From Ahaetulla prasina (taxonomy: Eukaryota; Chordata; Lepidosauria; Squamata; Colubridae), in the NCBI RefSeq assembly GCF_028640845.1, contig NC_080543.1:6791959-6855958 (forward strand): a stretch of DNA of 64,000 bases. The letters are read 5' to 3'. Below, piece by piece: positions 43,972-55,130 of this stretch (the stretch's first letter is position 1; every line of letters starts with the position of its first letter). The notes under the pieces were generated by a model. It had not been told where the DNA came from, did no database searches, and worked only from the letters and a program-made list of their open reading frames with translations. The translations under genes were made by a program, and so were the position numbers.

Positions 43972-44074
43972 ATTTATCTATTTATTTATTTATCTATCTA
44001 TCTATCTATCTATCTATCCATTTATCTATTTATTTATCTATCTATCTCTCTCCATCTCTCTCTCTCTCCATCCA

Positions 44075-44142
<68 letters not shown>

Positions 44143-44196
44143 CATTTATCTATTTATTTATCTATCTATCTCTCTCCATCTCTCTCTCCATCCATA

Positions 44197-44230
<34 letters not shown>

Positions 44231-44329
44231 CATTTATCTATTTATTTATTTATCTATCTATCTATAATCTATCTATCATCTACCATATCTATGATCCACA
44301 ATATCTATCTATTTATCTATCATCCACAA

Positions 44330-44375
<46 letters not shown>

Positions 44376-44429
44376 CCCATCCATCCATCCATTTATCTAT
44401 TTATTTATCTATCTATCTCTATCCATCCA

Positions 44430-44485
<56 letters not shown>

Positions 44486-44503
44486 CATCCATCCATCCAT
44501 CCA

Positions 44504-44575
<72 letters not shown>

Positions 44576-44594
44576 ATCTATCTATCTATCTATC

Positions 44595-44645
<51 letters not shown>

Positions 44646-44682
44646 CTATCCATCCATATCTATCTATCTATCTATCTATCTA

Positions 44683-44744
<62 letters not shown>

Positions 44745-44816
44745 CATTTATCTATTTATTTATTTATCTATCTATCTATCTATCTCTCTCCATCTCTCTC
44801 TCTCTCTCTCCATCCA

Positions 44817-44880
<64 letters not shown>

Positions 44881-44944
44881 CATTTATCTATTTATTTATT
44901 TATCTATCTCTCTCTCTCTCTCCATCTCTCTCTCTCTCCATCCA

Positions 44945-45018
<74 letters not shown>

Positions 45019-45072
45019 CCCATCCATCCATCCATTTATCTATTTATTTATCTATCTATCTCTATCCATCCA

Positions 45073-45148
<76 letters not shown>

Positions 45149-45189
45149 CATCCATCCATCCATCCATCCATCCATCCATCCATCCATCC

Positions 45190-45242
<53 letters not shown>

Positions 45243-45365
45243 CATCCATCCATCCATATCTATCTATCTATCTATCTACCTACCTACCTACCGATCCATC
45301 CATCCATCCATCCATCCATCCATCCATCCATCCATCCATCTATCCATCTATCCATCTATCTATCT
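43808..45365 (+). repeat. 1.56-kb (ATCT)n complex array
   Basis: ATCT (GATA on the minus strand) with blocks of ATTT, (CT)n and ATCC. The cassette CTCTCTCCATCTCTCTC followed by catccatatctatctatc recurs several times (for example near 43900, 44050, 44170, 44790, 44930), so a higher-order repeat is present. Open frames of over 550 codons (IYLSIYLS) are artefacts. Confidence 0.95.
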
Positions 45366-45590
45366 GGTCCTTGGTTCCCCCTGAGCTTGGTTGCTTTCTT
45401 GCAGATGTTTCATTACCTGAACTAGTGCCCAAACTAGTCGCAAACACTGATGATGTTGCCTAGTTGGGTAATGAAATGTCTGCAAGAAAGCAACCCAGCT
45501 CAGAGAGCACCAAGGACCCTTCCCTCTCCCCTTCCCCCTCCCCCTTGTCTCCACAACCCTCCCTCCTTTATAGAATGATTAACATTACCT
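45366..45590. repeat. family P inverted unit, right of ATCT array
   Basis: Same left half (ccctgagcttggttgctttc) and right half (gggtaatgaaatgtctgcaa) as at 43568. The ATCT array is thus sandwiched between two P units. Confidence 0.8.
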
Positions 45591-45597
45591 AATCTGG

Positions 45598-45706
45598 TCC
45601 TTCCTTCCTTCCTTCCTTCCTTCCTTCCTTCCTTCCTTCCTTCCTTCCTTCCTTCCTTCCTTCCTTCCTTCCTTTCTTTTTTCCTTCCTCCTTCCTTCCT
45701 TCCTTC
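45598..45706 (+). repeat. (CCTT)n
   Basis: About 25 CCTT units, slightly interrupted at the right end, next to a LINE-tail-like ttggccacctatcttacc. Confidence 0.9.
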
Positions 45707-45989
45707 AAATTTATTGGCCACCTATCTTACCATAGGGTAACTCCAACAGCTTATGGTTACATTAACCATTAAAAAGTTAAAACCAAATGTTAAAAGAAAG
45801 ACACATGGGGAGGATGGGAGGGGAGGTGGGAAATGGGATTTGTTATTACTCAACCGACCACCTCCATTGGGCCGTCTACAGATTCTCCTCCAAATTCAAA
45901 CACCCGTCTGCCTTCATCTCAGTTGACTTCCGGAACCATAGACTTCTAGGGCTAGAAGAGACCTTGTGGATATGCAGCCTCCACGTCAA

Positions 45990-46965
45990 GTCCTCGATTT
46001 ACAACCGTTCGTTTAGTGACCACTCAAAGTTACAACGGCACTCGAAAAAGCGACCGACAACTGGTGTTGTTGTTTTTTTTCCCACGCTGACGACCTTTGC
46101 AGCAACTCTCATGGTCACAAGATTAAAATTCAGATGCTCGGCAGCTGGCTCGTATTTACGACGGGTGGCAGTGTCCCGGGGTCACGAGATCCTCCTGGCG
46201 ACCTTCTCACAAACAAAGTTAACGGGTAAAAAGCCAGGTTCACTTATTTATTTATTTATTTATTATTTAAATTTGTATACCGCCCTTCTCCCGAAGGACT
46301 CAGGGCGGTTCACAGCCAAGTAAAAAAAACACAATACACTATAAATACAATTAAAATACAATTTAAAAAACTTATTAAATTGGCCACAATTAAAATTTGG
46401 AGATAAAACCCATTAAAAACCCATAACTTAAAAAAAACTAGCCCAGTCCAGCGCAGATAAATAAGTAAGTTTTAAGCTCGCGGCAAAAGGTTCGGAGGTC
46501 CAGAAGTTGACGAAGTCCTGGGGGGAGTTCGTTCCAGAGGGCGGGAGCCCCCACAGAGAAGGCCCTTCCCCTGGGCGTCGCCAGACGACACTGTCGCGCC
46601 GACGGCACCCTGAGGAGACCCTCTCTGTGAGAGCGCACGGGTCGGTGAGAGGTATTCGGTAGCAGCAGGTGGTCCCATAAGTAACCCGGCCCTATGCCAT
46701 GGAGCGCTTTAAAGACGTTCACCAACACCTTGAAGCGCACCCGGAAAGCCACAGGTAGCCAGTGCAGCCTGCGCAGGATAGGTGTCACTCGGGAGCCACG
46801 ACTTCACAACCGTCTTAGCCATTTTACAATTGCAGCGGTTCAGATAGCAAGCATGTTACTTGCTTAACGGCTGCCGTGATTAACTGTGGCAAGAAAGGCC
46901 GTAAAATGGGGCAAAACTCATTTAACAACCGTCTTGCTCAGCAAGTCTAGGATTATTGGATATTG
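45990..46965. mobile_element. MITE-C split by an L2 tail
   Basis: The left part (caagtcctcgatttacaacc to agccaggttcac) stops near 46238. The right part (cttcacaaccgtcttagcca to tgctcagcaagtctag) continues from about 46803. Confidence 0.75.
46240..46800 (-). mobile_element. L2-clade LINE 3' end, antisense
   Basis: The minus strand encodes MTPILRRLHWLPVAFRVRF, then RGRAFSVGAPALWNELPPG and a stop after ELKTYLFICAGLG. The UTR has accgccctgagtccttcggg and an AAAT tail (plus strand attta repeats at 46237). 116 codons intact. Confidence 0.9.
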
Positions 46966-47398
46966 GGGGGAAAGTTTGTTTTTCACGGCTTAATATCAAT
47001 GGACAAGGCTGTGTGTAAACACTCCCCCCCCCCCCCGCCAACTGTGTGCCATGTGTACAACTGCCTTCCCATCCCGTGTGAATCTTGCACACTTCTCCAA
47101 ATGAAAACAAAATGACACATCAGCCACAAATCTAAACAACATCTGTAGTTTAACCCACATGGTCCTGCCTGGTTCAAAAACACTTAAATTGAGTTACAGC
47201 CCTAGACATTTCTTTTGAAGGTCTGGTTTCTCTTATTGTACTTGGCTGAGAAAAACCTTCTCGCGGGCAGCTTGCAAAACATTAAACCTCTATCTTGTAA
47301 TAAAGACTTTAAAAACGGTTGATCTCCTATTATAATTCGCTCTCCCTTGCCAGAACAAGCAGGCTCATTTTGGGCGGCACTGTTCGCCCCTTGGCTTC
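46966..47398. other. no gene recognised
   Basis: Unassigned sequence with a C run near 47025. Confidence 0.4.
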
Positions 47399-47414
47399 CT
47401 TTCGTCCATTTCTA

Positions 47415-48167
47415 TTTTTTTTTTATTACTTTTTTTTTTTTAACATTACAAACAAAAAAAGAAAATACATTTTCCACCCTTGTGCTATACATAAAAAAAA
47501 AGAAGATTTGGGTCTTCGGATATGTCCTCATGATTGTCAAAATCCACGTTCTCGAGGTACAGGTACCGAGCGCATAGTCCACGAATGGTTTCCAAGTCTT
47601 CCAGAAAATATCTTCTTTATACACACCACTTCTAATTTTAATATCACATGTCATTTTATCATTTAAAGCTAATTTCCACATTTCAGAATTCCACTCTTCT
47701 ATTCTAAAAATCACATCTAATTTCCAATATCTAGCTATTATAATTCTACCTATTATAATCATAATTCTAATCACTTTTTCATATTTTGTTAATTCTATTT
47801 CCTTAATTACCAACAATAATATAGTTTCTACTCTCAATGTTATTACTTTCCCCATCATTTCAAATATCATTTTCTCCAATTGTTGCCAAAACTTTTTAAC
47901 CTTATCACATTTATACCACATATGTTCATAAGTCCCCAATTCCATCTCACATCTCCAACATTTTTTACTAATTTTTTTATCCATTTGTGACAATCTTACT
48001 GGTGTCAAATACCATTTCCAAACAACTTTATAATTATGCTCTTTAATCCTTATAGATAAAGTTCTCATAATTCTACTATTCCAATTCACATTCCAATCTG
48101 ACTCTGGTATTTCAATATTAAGATCTTTTTCCCAATTTGTCCTCATCACTCTTTGTAGTTTCTTCTT
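47415..48167 (-). mobile_element. L1 LINE insertion, 5' truncated, perfect 16-bp TSD
   Basis: Flanked by CTTTCGTCCATTTCTA at 47399-47414 and 48168-48183. A poly-A tail (T run on the plus strand) is at the left. The minus strand is open through the whole insert and encodes the L1 second-frame C-terminus, including KWYLTPVRLSQMDKKIS and the cysteine motif KCWRCEMELGTYEHMWYKC. The perfect duplication and open frame suggest a young copy. Confidence 0.95.
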
Positions 48168-48183
48168 CTTTCGTCCATTTCTA

Positions 48184-48485
48184 GACAACTTGGAAAAGGA
48201 AACCGATGTTCACCAAACGTTATCTCCTTCTCTAACTCTTTTTTTATATATATAAAAAAGTTTTATTTTTACATTCATATCACACAACTCACACTCGCAC
48301 AAAACTGTGAACGTCTCGCAAAAGTTGATAGGTTAGAGGAGAGGGCTAAATCGATTGTTTTGATTAAAATGAGAACACAATTAATTGTGTTTCTACTTGG
48401 AAACCGATTTTGAACTTTGTGTTTGAGGTCCCTCCAAAAATATCAAACGTTGATTTTGGGTTTCGCCCATTAGATAGAAATGGCT
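48184..48485. other. no gene recognised
   Basis: AT-rich unassigned sequence between an L1 and a SINE. Confidence 0.4.
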
Positions 48486-48493
48486 AGTATATA

Positions 48494-48844
48494 AAGGTAA
48501 AGGTTCCCCTCGCATATACGTGCTAGTCGTTCCCGACTCTAGGGGGGCGGTGCTCATCTCCGTTTCAAAGCCGAGGAGCCAGCGCTGTCCGAAGACGTCT
48601 CCATGGTCATGTGGCCGGCATGACTCAATGTCAAAGGAGCACGGAATGCTGTGACCTTCCCACTAAATTGGTTCCTATTTTTTCTACTTGCATTTTTTAC
48701 CTGCTTTCGAACTGCTAGGTTGGCAGAAGCTGGGACAAGGAATGGGAGCTCATCCCGTTATGCGGCGCTAGGGATTTGAACCGCTGAACTGCCGACCTTT
48801 TGACTAACAAGCTCAGGGTCTTAGCCGCTGAGCCACCCTGGCTC
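48494..48844 (-). mobile_element. Sauria SINE, antisense
   Basis: The plus strand starts aaggtaaaggttcccctcgc and ends gccgctgagccaccctggctc. Flanks agtatata and agcatata match at 7 of 8. The reverse B box is gggatttgaaccgc, with one change from the other copies. Confidence 0.9.
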
Positions 48845-48897
48845 AGCATATACTATTACTGTATATAAAAGTAGAAAGTTGAGGCTATATATTAATA

Positions 48898-49288
48898 CAG
48901 GTACTCCTCGACTTACAACGGTCCATTTAGTGACTATTCGAAGTTACGGCGTCACTGAAAAAAGTGACTTAGGACCGTTTTCCACAGCTACGACCGCTGC
49001 AGCCTTCCCATGATCATGTGATCAAAATTCAGATGCCTGGCAACTGCTTCATACTTATGACCACTGCTGTGTCCCAAGGTCATGTGGTCCCTTTTGTGAC
49101 CCGACAAAGTCAATGGGGAAGCTAGATTCACTTAACAAATGGGTCACTAACTGATCCACTGCAGCGATTCACTTAACAACGGTGCCCAGATGGGTTGCAA
49201 AATGGGGCAAAACTCACTTAGCAAATGTCTCGCTTAGCAACGGAAATTTTGGACTCAACTGTGGTCACAGGTTGAAGACTATCTGTAT
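48898..49288. mobile_element. MITE-C, full length
   Basis: Starts caggtactcctcgacttac and ends ggttgaagactatctg. The two ends are inverted relatives (tcctcgacttac / gttgaaga), and the whole 390 bp is uninterrupted. Useful as the reference copy. Confidence 0.85.
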
Positions 49289-49357
49289 CTTATTCTATTG
49301 CACCAAACGGAGTCAGAAGTCAATGGTGTTTTTTTTTCCCCTTTTTTCTCCTTCTGC

Positions 49358-50041
49358 TGCTGATCCAATTCTACAGAGGAATTATTGAGTCTGTCATTTG
49401 CACCTCTATAACTGTCTGGTTCGGTTCTGCAACCCAACAAGAAAAACACAGACTTCAGAGGATAATTAGAACTGCAGAAAAAATAATTGCTACCAACCTG
49501 CCTTCCATTGAGGACCTGTATACTGCACGAATCAAGAAGAGGGCCATGAAAATATTTACAGATCCCTCGCATCCTGGACATAAACTGTTTCAACTCCTAC
49601 CCTCAAAACGACGCTATAGAGCACTGCACACCAGAACAACTAGACACAAGAACAGGTTTTTCCCGAAGGCCATCACTCTGCTAAACAAATAATTCCCTCA
49701 ACACTGTCAGACTATTTACTGAATCTGCACTACTATTAATCGTCTCATAGTTCCCATCACCAATCTCTTTCCACTTATGACTGTATGACTATAACTTGTT
49801 GCTGGCAATCCTTATGATTTATATTGATATATTGACCATCAATTGTGTTGTAAATGTTGTACCTTGATGAAGGTATCTTTTCTTTTATGTACACTGAGAG
49901 CACATGCACCAAGACAAATTCCTTGTGTGTCCAATCACACTTGGCCAATAAAATTCTATTCTATTCTATTCTATTCTATTCTATTCTATTCTATTCTATT
50001 CTATTCTATTCTATTCTATTCTATTCTATTCTATTCTATTC
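49358..50041 (+). mobile_element. L3/Snake1 LINE 3' end and ATTCT run
   Basis: Starts ctgctgatccaattctacag, encodes [16 protein letters not shown] and on to the stop near 49690, followed by the UTR and ATTCT repeats (49955-50041). 5' truncated. Confidence 0.9.
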
Positions 50042-50111
50042 TTCTGCCCTATGTGTTTCTCTCTTCCCCTTTTCCTCCCCTCAATTTACCTTTCGTCTTT
50101 CTCTATATTTC

Positions 50112-50380
50112 TTGTAGTTTTTTTTTTATTTTGTCATAACATTATATACAGGAACATTGAAAGGAAACAATAGGACAGGAACGGTAGGCACTTTTGTGCA
50201 CTTATGCACGCCCCTTATAGTCCTCTTAGGAATGGTGGGAGGTCAATAGTAGACAGTTTTTGGTTGAAGCTTTTAGGAGTTGGAGAGGAGACCACAGAGT
50301 CAGGTAGTGTATTCCAAGCATTAACAACTCTGTTACTGAAGTCATATTTTCTGCAATCAAGTTTGAAAATCAAGTTTTAT
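50112..50380 (-). mobile_element. LINE X 3' end, antisense
   Basis: The reverse complement contains aaacttgattgcagaaaata, cactacctgactctgtgg and tcctaagaggactataaggg, matching the sense copy at 15471. Confidence 0.75.
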
Positions 50381-51204
50381 GCTTTGTTTTAAAAAAAAAT
50401 TAATAAAAAGGTTTGACTCGAACAAGATCTATGAAGGTCTGCAGGATCGCCTCCTCATTTTTGCAAGCCCTCCATATAATCGCCAAGACAGGCTATTTTT
50501 TTCCAAGTTGGATACCTGTGATTTTGCTACACCATTAACAAATGAATTACGACAATCATTTCCAAGTATACAACTCCACTGAGTGTCTTTCCATAAATCA
50601 TTCCAGGAGACTGATTTTGAGGCAACAGGGAATCTCATCGCCCACCGGTGGACTCAAGTTATTTCTACCATGTTTTCCCAAAATTTTTGCAGCTTTTGAA
50701 TGATTTGACAGGGGGGAAAAAAAATAAAAAAAAAAGAAGGAAAGAAAAGAAAAACCCCGCAGAGGTGCATGAATGACCTCCTGACTCTACAAAATCCTGA
50801 GTGAATGGCAGTATTTTTCCTCCTTTTATAAGACGCTGGAAGAATTTACAGTGAAAACTTGGCTGGCGTTCTGGGCTAGAAAAAGGCAATTACCCAAGCA
50901 ATTTCGTTCTTAAAGATAGGAAATGATATCACCAATAAGCTAACATAGATTTTGTATGATCTGGGGAACAAATTCCGTCAAAGCAAATGCTAAATCCTCG
51001 ATATTGCAATGCGAGGCAATTTTGCCCATCTCCGCTTCCTTCCTGGGGTTATTTGCAATTTTTTTTCAAAAACTTCTTGGAGGAGCTGGAAAATTCTCCA
51101 AAAAAGCTCTCCTGAAGTTGGGTTGGCTGAAGGAGGAAAAACTGCTTGTCCTTTGTTGCAATCGATGCAGTCAATGGGTAGATCTCCCCTCTTGATTGCC
51201 TTTT
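50381..51204. other. about 0.8 kb, no gene recognised
   Basis: Low-repeat, AT-rich sequence with an A run near 50720. No supported coding frame. Confidence 0.4.
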
Positions 51205-51775
51205 TGCCACATAGAAAGCATGTAGATGACCCTCACTCTGTCAAGGACCCTGGAGTACTTATCTCAAATGATCTAAGCGCCAGAGCCCACTGCAACAACA
51301 TTGCCAAAAAGGCTCTAAGAATTGTTAACCTAATCTTGCGAAGCTTCTTCTCCGGTAATATTGTACTGTAAACTAGGGCATACAAAACCTTTGCTAGACC
51401 AATTCTTGAATACAGCTCGTCTGCCTGGAACCCGCACTGCATATCAGACATTAATACAATCGAGAGAGTCCAGAGATATTTTACGAGAAGAGTCCTCCAC
51501 TCCTCTGCTCGCAATAAAACACCTTATGCCACCAGACTCCAAATTTTGGGCTTAGGCAACTTAGAACTACGCCGACTTCAGTCTGACCTAAGCATAGCAC
51601 GTAAAATTAGCTACCACAATGTCCTACCTGTCAATGACTACTTCAGCTTCAACCACAACAATACACGAGCAAATAATAGATACAAACTCAAGGTAAACCA
51701 CTCCAAACTCGATTGCAGAAAATACGACTTCAGCAACATTGAGTGGTCAATGCCTGGACTGCACTACCGGAGTTG
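51205..51775 (+). mobile_element. LINE X, longest copy
   Basis: Encodes DPGVLISNDLSARAHCNN, KALRIVNLILRSF, a stop, then YKTFARPILEYSSSAWNPH, IERVQRYFTRR, LQILGLGNLELRRLQSDL and NNTRANNRYKLKVN. This is the connection and C-terminal region of a CR1/jockey-group second frame, with at least one stop and one shift. It ends abruptly in an antisense CR1. Confidence 0.8.
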
Positions 51776-51868
51776 GAAGGGACCTTAGAGGTCTTCTAGT
51801 CCAACCCCCTGCTTAGGCAGAAAACTCTACACCACATCAGACAAATGGTTATCCAATTACTTCTTAGA
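51771..51868 (-). mobile_element. CR1 tail, antisense
   Basis: Text gttggaagggaccttagagg follows immediately on the truncated LINE X. Confidence 0.75.
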
Positions 51869-51985
51869 TAGATGGATAGATCGATCGATCGATGGAGGGA
51901 CGGATGGACAGACAGACAAACACCGGTAGATGATAGATGATTGATAGATAGACAGACAGATAGATATTATAGATAGTTAATAGAG
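51869..51985 (+). repeat. degenerate GATA/GACA/GATC array
   Basis: gatagatggatagatcgatc and gacagacagacaaacacc blocks, interrupted; a small relative of the larger GATA arrays. Confidence 0.8.
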
Positions 51986-52027
51986 AGAGAGAGAAAGATA
52001 GCTCAGAGAGAAACACATGAGAAAGGA

Positions 52028-52265
52028 TCAAGTTGTTAAGTTGGTAACACGGTTAACAGTAAGTGAATCTGTCTTCCACATTGATCTTGCCTTTGAGAAG
52101 GTCACAGAAGGTCACAAAAAGTGATCCCATGACCCCAGCACACTGCATGTGACCATGGGGGATGTTGCAACAGTCATAAGTGTGAAAAATGGTCACACAT
52201 CACTTTTTTCAGTGCCGTTGTGCCTTCGGTCACTGTACGAACAGTTGTTAAGTGAGGACTACCTG
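52028..52265. mobile_element. MITE-C, partial
   Basis: From agttgttaagttggtaacac to gttaagtgaggactacctg. The left third is missing. Confidence 0.7.
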
Positions 52266-52475
52266 TTGCACAGAGCTATAAAACAGAGAGGGTGTGCATC
52301 TCTTTCAAACTTCCTAGCATGTCTAGGCAAAGATGTCCAAAACTGCGCTTACAGAATTCCCCTAGTTGTTGGCAGGATATAGCAACATAGCCACCACAAT
52401 TTTAACAACAGGAAAACATTCCCGATGCACAGAAAACTTGCAAATCCTCAGCCCTACAGACTTCATTTATATAGC
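52266..52475. other. no gene recognised
   Basis: Short unassigned stretch between two MITEs. Confidence 0.4.
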
Positions 52476-52483
52476 GGGTCACC

Positions 52484-52644
52484 CAGTAGTGGGTTTCAAA
52501 TTGCGTCGCTACCGGTTCGCTCGTGGGCGCTCCTGCGCGCAATGCTTCTGCAAATGTGCGGAGACGTTCGGGCGGGTGGGCGGAGCCTCCTGCCGCGGCT
52601 ACCAGTTCGCCCGATCCAGGGCGAACCGGTAGCAACCCACCATG
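52484..52644. mobile_element. MITE-B, 161 bp
   Basis: Starts cagtagtgggtttcaaattg and ends gtagcaacccaccatg. Flanks gggtcacc and gtatcacc match at 6 of 8. A relative of the short copy at 38835. Confidence 0.8.
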
Positions 52645-52652
52645 GTATCACC

Positions 52653-53082
52653 GGATCAGGCTGCGGGGTCCCACGACCTCCTCCCCAAATGCAGAGGGCC
52701 AAAAACCTGTCCATCCACACTCGGAAACCTGTAGGATCCCACCTGAATGGAGATTTCAATCCCTGCCTTTTGTAAACTCAGCCATTTAAAGCACATCCTT
52801 GTGAGGGTGAGGGAGAGAGCAATTAACACCATTTTTTCCCTCCTTCCTTCACTGGAATTCTTTAAACTCCCCGAAGCTTAGCCTCGTTTTGGAAGAAACC
52901 TGTCCACGTTGATAAGCTCGGCTCAAAGACGAGAGAAAGAAATTAAATTTCTTTTCTGGCCGAGGGATAACTTCACAGGGGTTATTCAAACCGTGTGGGG
53001 TTTCTGCAGATCAATATCTTGAACCTGTCCAGATGGCTTTGTGGAAAAATAAAATAAAAATAAAAAGCTTCCTTTTACCCCT
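52653..53082. other. no gene recognised
   Basis: Low-repeat sequence; contains gagagcaattaacaccattt (near 52817) and cgaagcttagcctcgttttg. No coding frame. Confidence 0.35.
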
Positions 53083-53436
53083 ACAGGTAGTCCTCGACGT
53101 ACGACTCCAACGGAATGCAAAATTTCTGCTTTAGAAATTTTAGCGAGACGGCTCTTCAGTGAATTTTGCCTGCTCTTACGATCTTTTTTTGACACCGTTG
53201 TTAAGTGAATATTCTTACCACTGATTTGCCACACGCGCCTGGCCTTCTGCACGCTCGCTGAGCACATGCGCACCTTCCGCGCATGTGACCAGCCTCAAAA
53301 ACGTGGCTAAATAGGATGGCATTACGTCCGGGCGGATGGGCGGTTCACCCGAACCGGCTGAATATCATCTCTGATCTGAATTTTGATCACGTCACCCTGT
53401 GGAAGCTGCAACAGTTGCGTGAAAAATTGTCATAAG
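53083..53436. mobile_element. MITE-C split by a MITE-B
   Basis: Starts acaggtagtcctcgacgtac. Interrupted at about 53216-53373 by a MITE-B piece (gccacacgcgcctggcc to gaaccggctgaatatcatct), then resumes ctgaattttgatcacgtcac. Confidence 0.7.
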
Positions 53437-53582
53437 TTTCAGATTCAGAATAGAGCTAGAAGGGACCTTGGAGGTCTTCTAGTCCATTCTCCTGCTCAAT
53501 TCAGACAAGTGGCTGTCCAGTCTCTTCTTAAAAAAAACTCTAATAATGTTGGAGCACCCACAACCTCTGGAGGCAAAGCTGT
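53437..53582 (-). mobile_element. CR1 tail, antisense
   Basis: Reads agaagggaccttggaggtct to ctctggaggcaaagctgt, where LTR G begins. Confidence 0.8.
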
Positions 53583-54020
53583 TGTGTGACTTCAGCAAAC
53601 CACATGAGACTTTGCTTGACTCAAAGTTGCTTGACTCAAAGTTGCTTGACTCAAGCTGGTCCTTTATATAGGCCATGGGGTGTGGCTCCATGACTCAGCA
53701 CTTATCCAGGCCTGCTTCTCCCTTCCTTCTGCTGACGTCGCCTCTCAGATCTCCGAAAGCGGGGATCCGTCCACTGTGAATTCCCTTCCTCCGGATCTGC
53801 TGCCGGCAATTCTAGCACGTGGCTGGCTCCCTGCTCACACACTGTAGGAGTGAGGTTTGTTTGTTCATTCCTGACATTCTGTCCGGGCATGGTGCCAGGG
53901 CTGGGGGCTGGAGGCATGCCAGGCCGTTCCTCTTCATTATCAGACTCTGAATCTGTTAGCAGGCCCGGGAGGAGGAGGGAGGGGCCCGGCTGAGGAGAGG
54001 AGGGAGGACAGGGCACAACA
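53583..54020 (-). mobile_element. LTR G, probably lacking about 120 bp of one end
   Basis: Ends gggcacaaca and is related to LTRs A and B (tataggccatggggtgtggc). The minus strand has ctatataaagg near 53655 and a frame from 54016 to 53702: start T|GTT GTG, then TDSESDNEEE and the end DPRFRRSERRRQQKEGRSRP. No matching flanks: CR1 is antisense at left and sense at right, so a rearrangement is likely. Confidence 0.75.
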
Positions 54021-54196
54021 GGTATCTCCAGAAAACAAACAGAAAGCTTGAGCGGGGGGTTGGACTAGATGACCTCCAAGGTTCCTTCCAAAAAGGGGTG
54101 GCATTCACTTACTTTCCGTACCGGTTCACAAACGCGAGTGTGCTTTCCATGCATGTACGTTGCTGGCATGCGTGCCTTCCACCCTTGCACCCAGCC

Positions 54197-54472
54197 CAGT
54201 GATAAAATCCAATTATTTTTACTACCGGTTCTGCGGGCGGGGCTTGGTGGGCGTGGCAGGGGAAGGATACTGCAAAATCCCCATTTCCACCCCACTCCAG
54301 GGAGAAGGATATTGCAAACTGTCCATTCCCACCCCAGTTCAGGGGCCAGCCAAAAGTGGCGTTTGCCAGTTCTCTGAACTATCCAAAATTTCCACTACCG
54401 GTTTTCCGAAATGCTCAAAATTTCTGCTGTTGGTTCTCAAGAACCTGTCAGAACCTGCTGGATTTCACCCCG
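54197..54472. mobile_element. MITE-B-like element nested in MITE-B
   Basis: Starts cagtgataaaatccaattat and ends ctgctggatttcaccccg. Flanks acccagcc (54189-54196) and gcccagcc (54473-54480) match at 7 of 8. The interior has a repeated gaaggatactgcaaa / gaaggatattgcaaac pair. Confidence 0.8.
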
Positions 54473-54544
54473 GCCCAGCCTCAAAAACATGCCAAAATAG
54501 GATGGCATAGAGCTGGATAGAGCTTATCCCGCAATTTCCGCTAC

Positions 54545-55057
54545 TGTTCTGTCCTCCCTTGCCTCCGTCCGAGCGATGGCTTAATTAGCCGGCACTATCA
54601 GCTCTGGCAGCAAACTAGCGAGCGTCTGCCAAGTGACTCTGTTATCTCCCTTGACGCCGATGAGTCACCCAGGAACAAACAGTACTTCAGCTCTTAATTA
54701 AGCAGTTGATTTGCCTGCTACGAAAAGGCACAGCAGCTCTTGCTGCCTTTATATCCTGTGGGGTGTGGCTCCATGACTCAGCACTTCCTAGGCCTGCCCC
54801 ACCCCTGCTTCTGTTGTTCCCACCTCTCCTGCCTACGAAACTTAGGGTCCAGCCAGGCCTGATTGCTATCAGCTGGGTCTGAAGGCGTGGCCTGGGGAGG
54901 GAAAGAGTCAGGGGACGGAGGTCTCGTTATCTCTTCCACCTGGCCTGCCTCTGGCTCCTGGAGCTGAGCTCCCGAGGTAAGTCCTAACGGCCCTTCCCCC
55001 TCACTTTCCAAGTCACTTTCTGGCAGAAGGCCCGGCTCGGGGGGCGCAGACACAATA
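54545..55057 (-). mobile_element. solo LTR F nested in MITE-B
   Basis: 513 bp from tgttctgtcctcc to cagacacaata, with a perfect GCTAC duplication (54540-54544, 55058-55062). The minus strand has gatataaagg near 54752. The frame from 55053 to 54778 enters in phase T|ATT GTG and has PEPGLLPESDLESEGEGP, PSPDSFPPQATPSDPAD and the end DPKFRRQERWEQQKQGWGRP. Closest to LTR E. Confidence 0.85.
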
Positions 55058-55130
55058 GCTACCGGTTCGGATGAACCGGTCTGAACTGGCTAAATGCCAC
55101 CTCTACTTCCAACTCTCTTGTTATTCTGTC

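Larger units (their letters stand above)
54092..55104. mobile_element. MITE-B, outer layer of the nest
   Basis: Starts aaaggggtggcattcactta and ends ctggctaaatgccacctct. Flanks ccttccaa (54084-54091) and acttccaa (55105-55112) match at 7 of 8, and ccttccaa is CR1 consensus. Confidence 0.8.
54033..55130 (+). mobile_element. CR1 tail hosting a nest of three elements
   Basis: Sense CR1 text (gttggactagatgacctcca) stops at 54091 and resumes at 55113 (ctctcttgttattctgtc). The interruption is the MITE-B at 54092-55104, which itself holds a second MITE-B-like element and LTR F. Confidence 0.85.

Noticed and set aside
43645..45463. 579- and 556-codon IYLSIYLS frames
   Set aside because: ATCT repeat artefact.
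47412..48188. 258-codon minus-strand frame as a host gene
   Set aside because: It is the C-terminus of an L1 second open frame with a 16-bp target duplication and poly-A tail.
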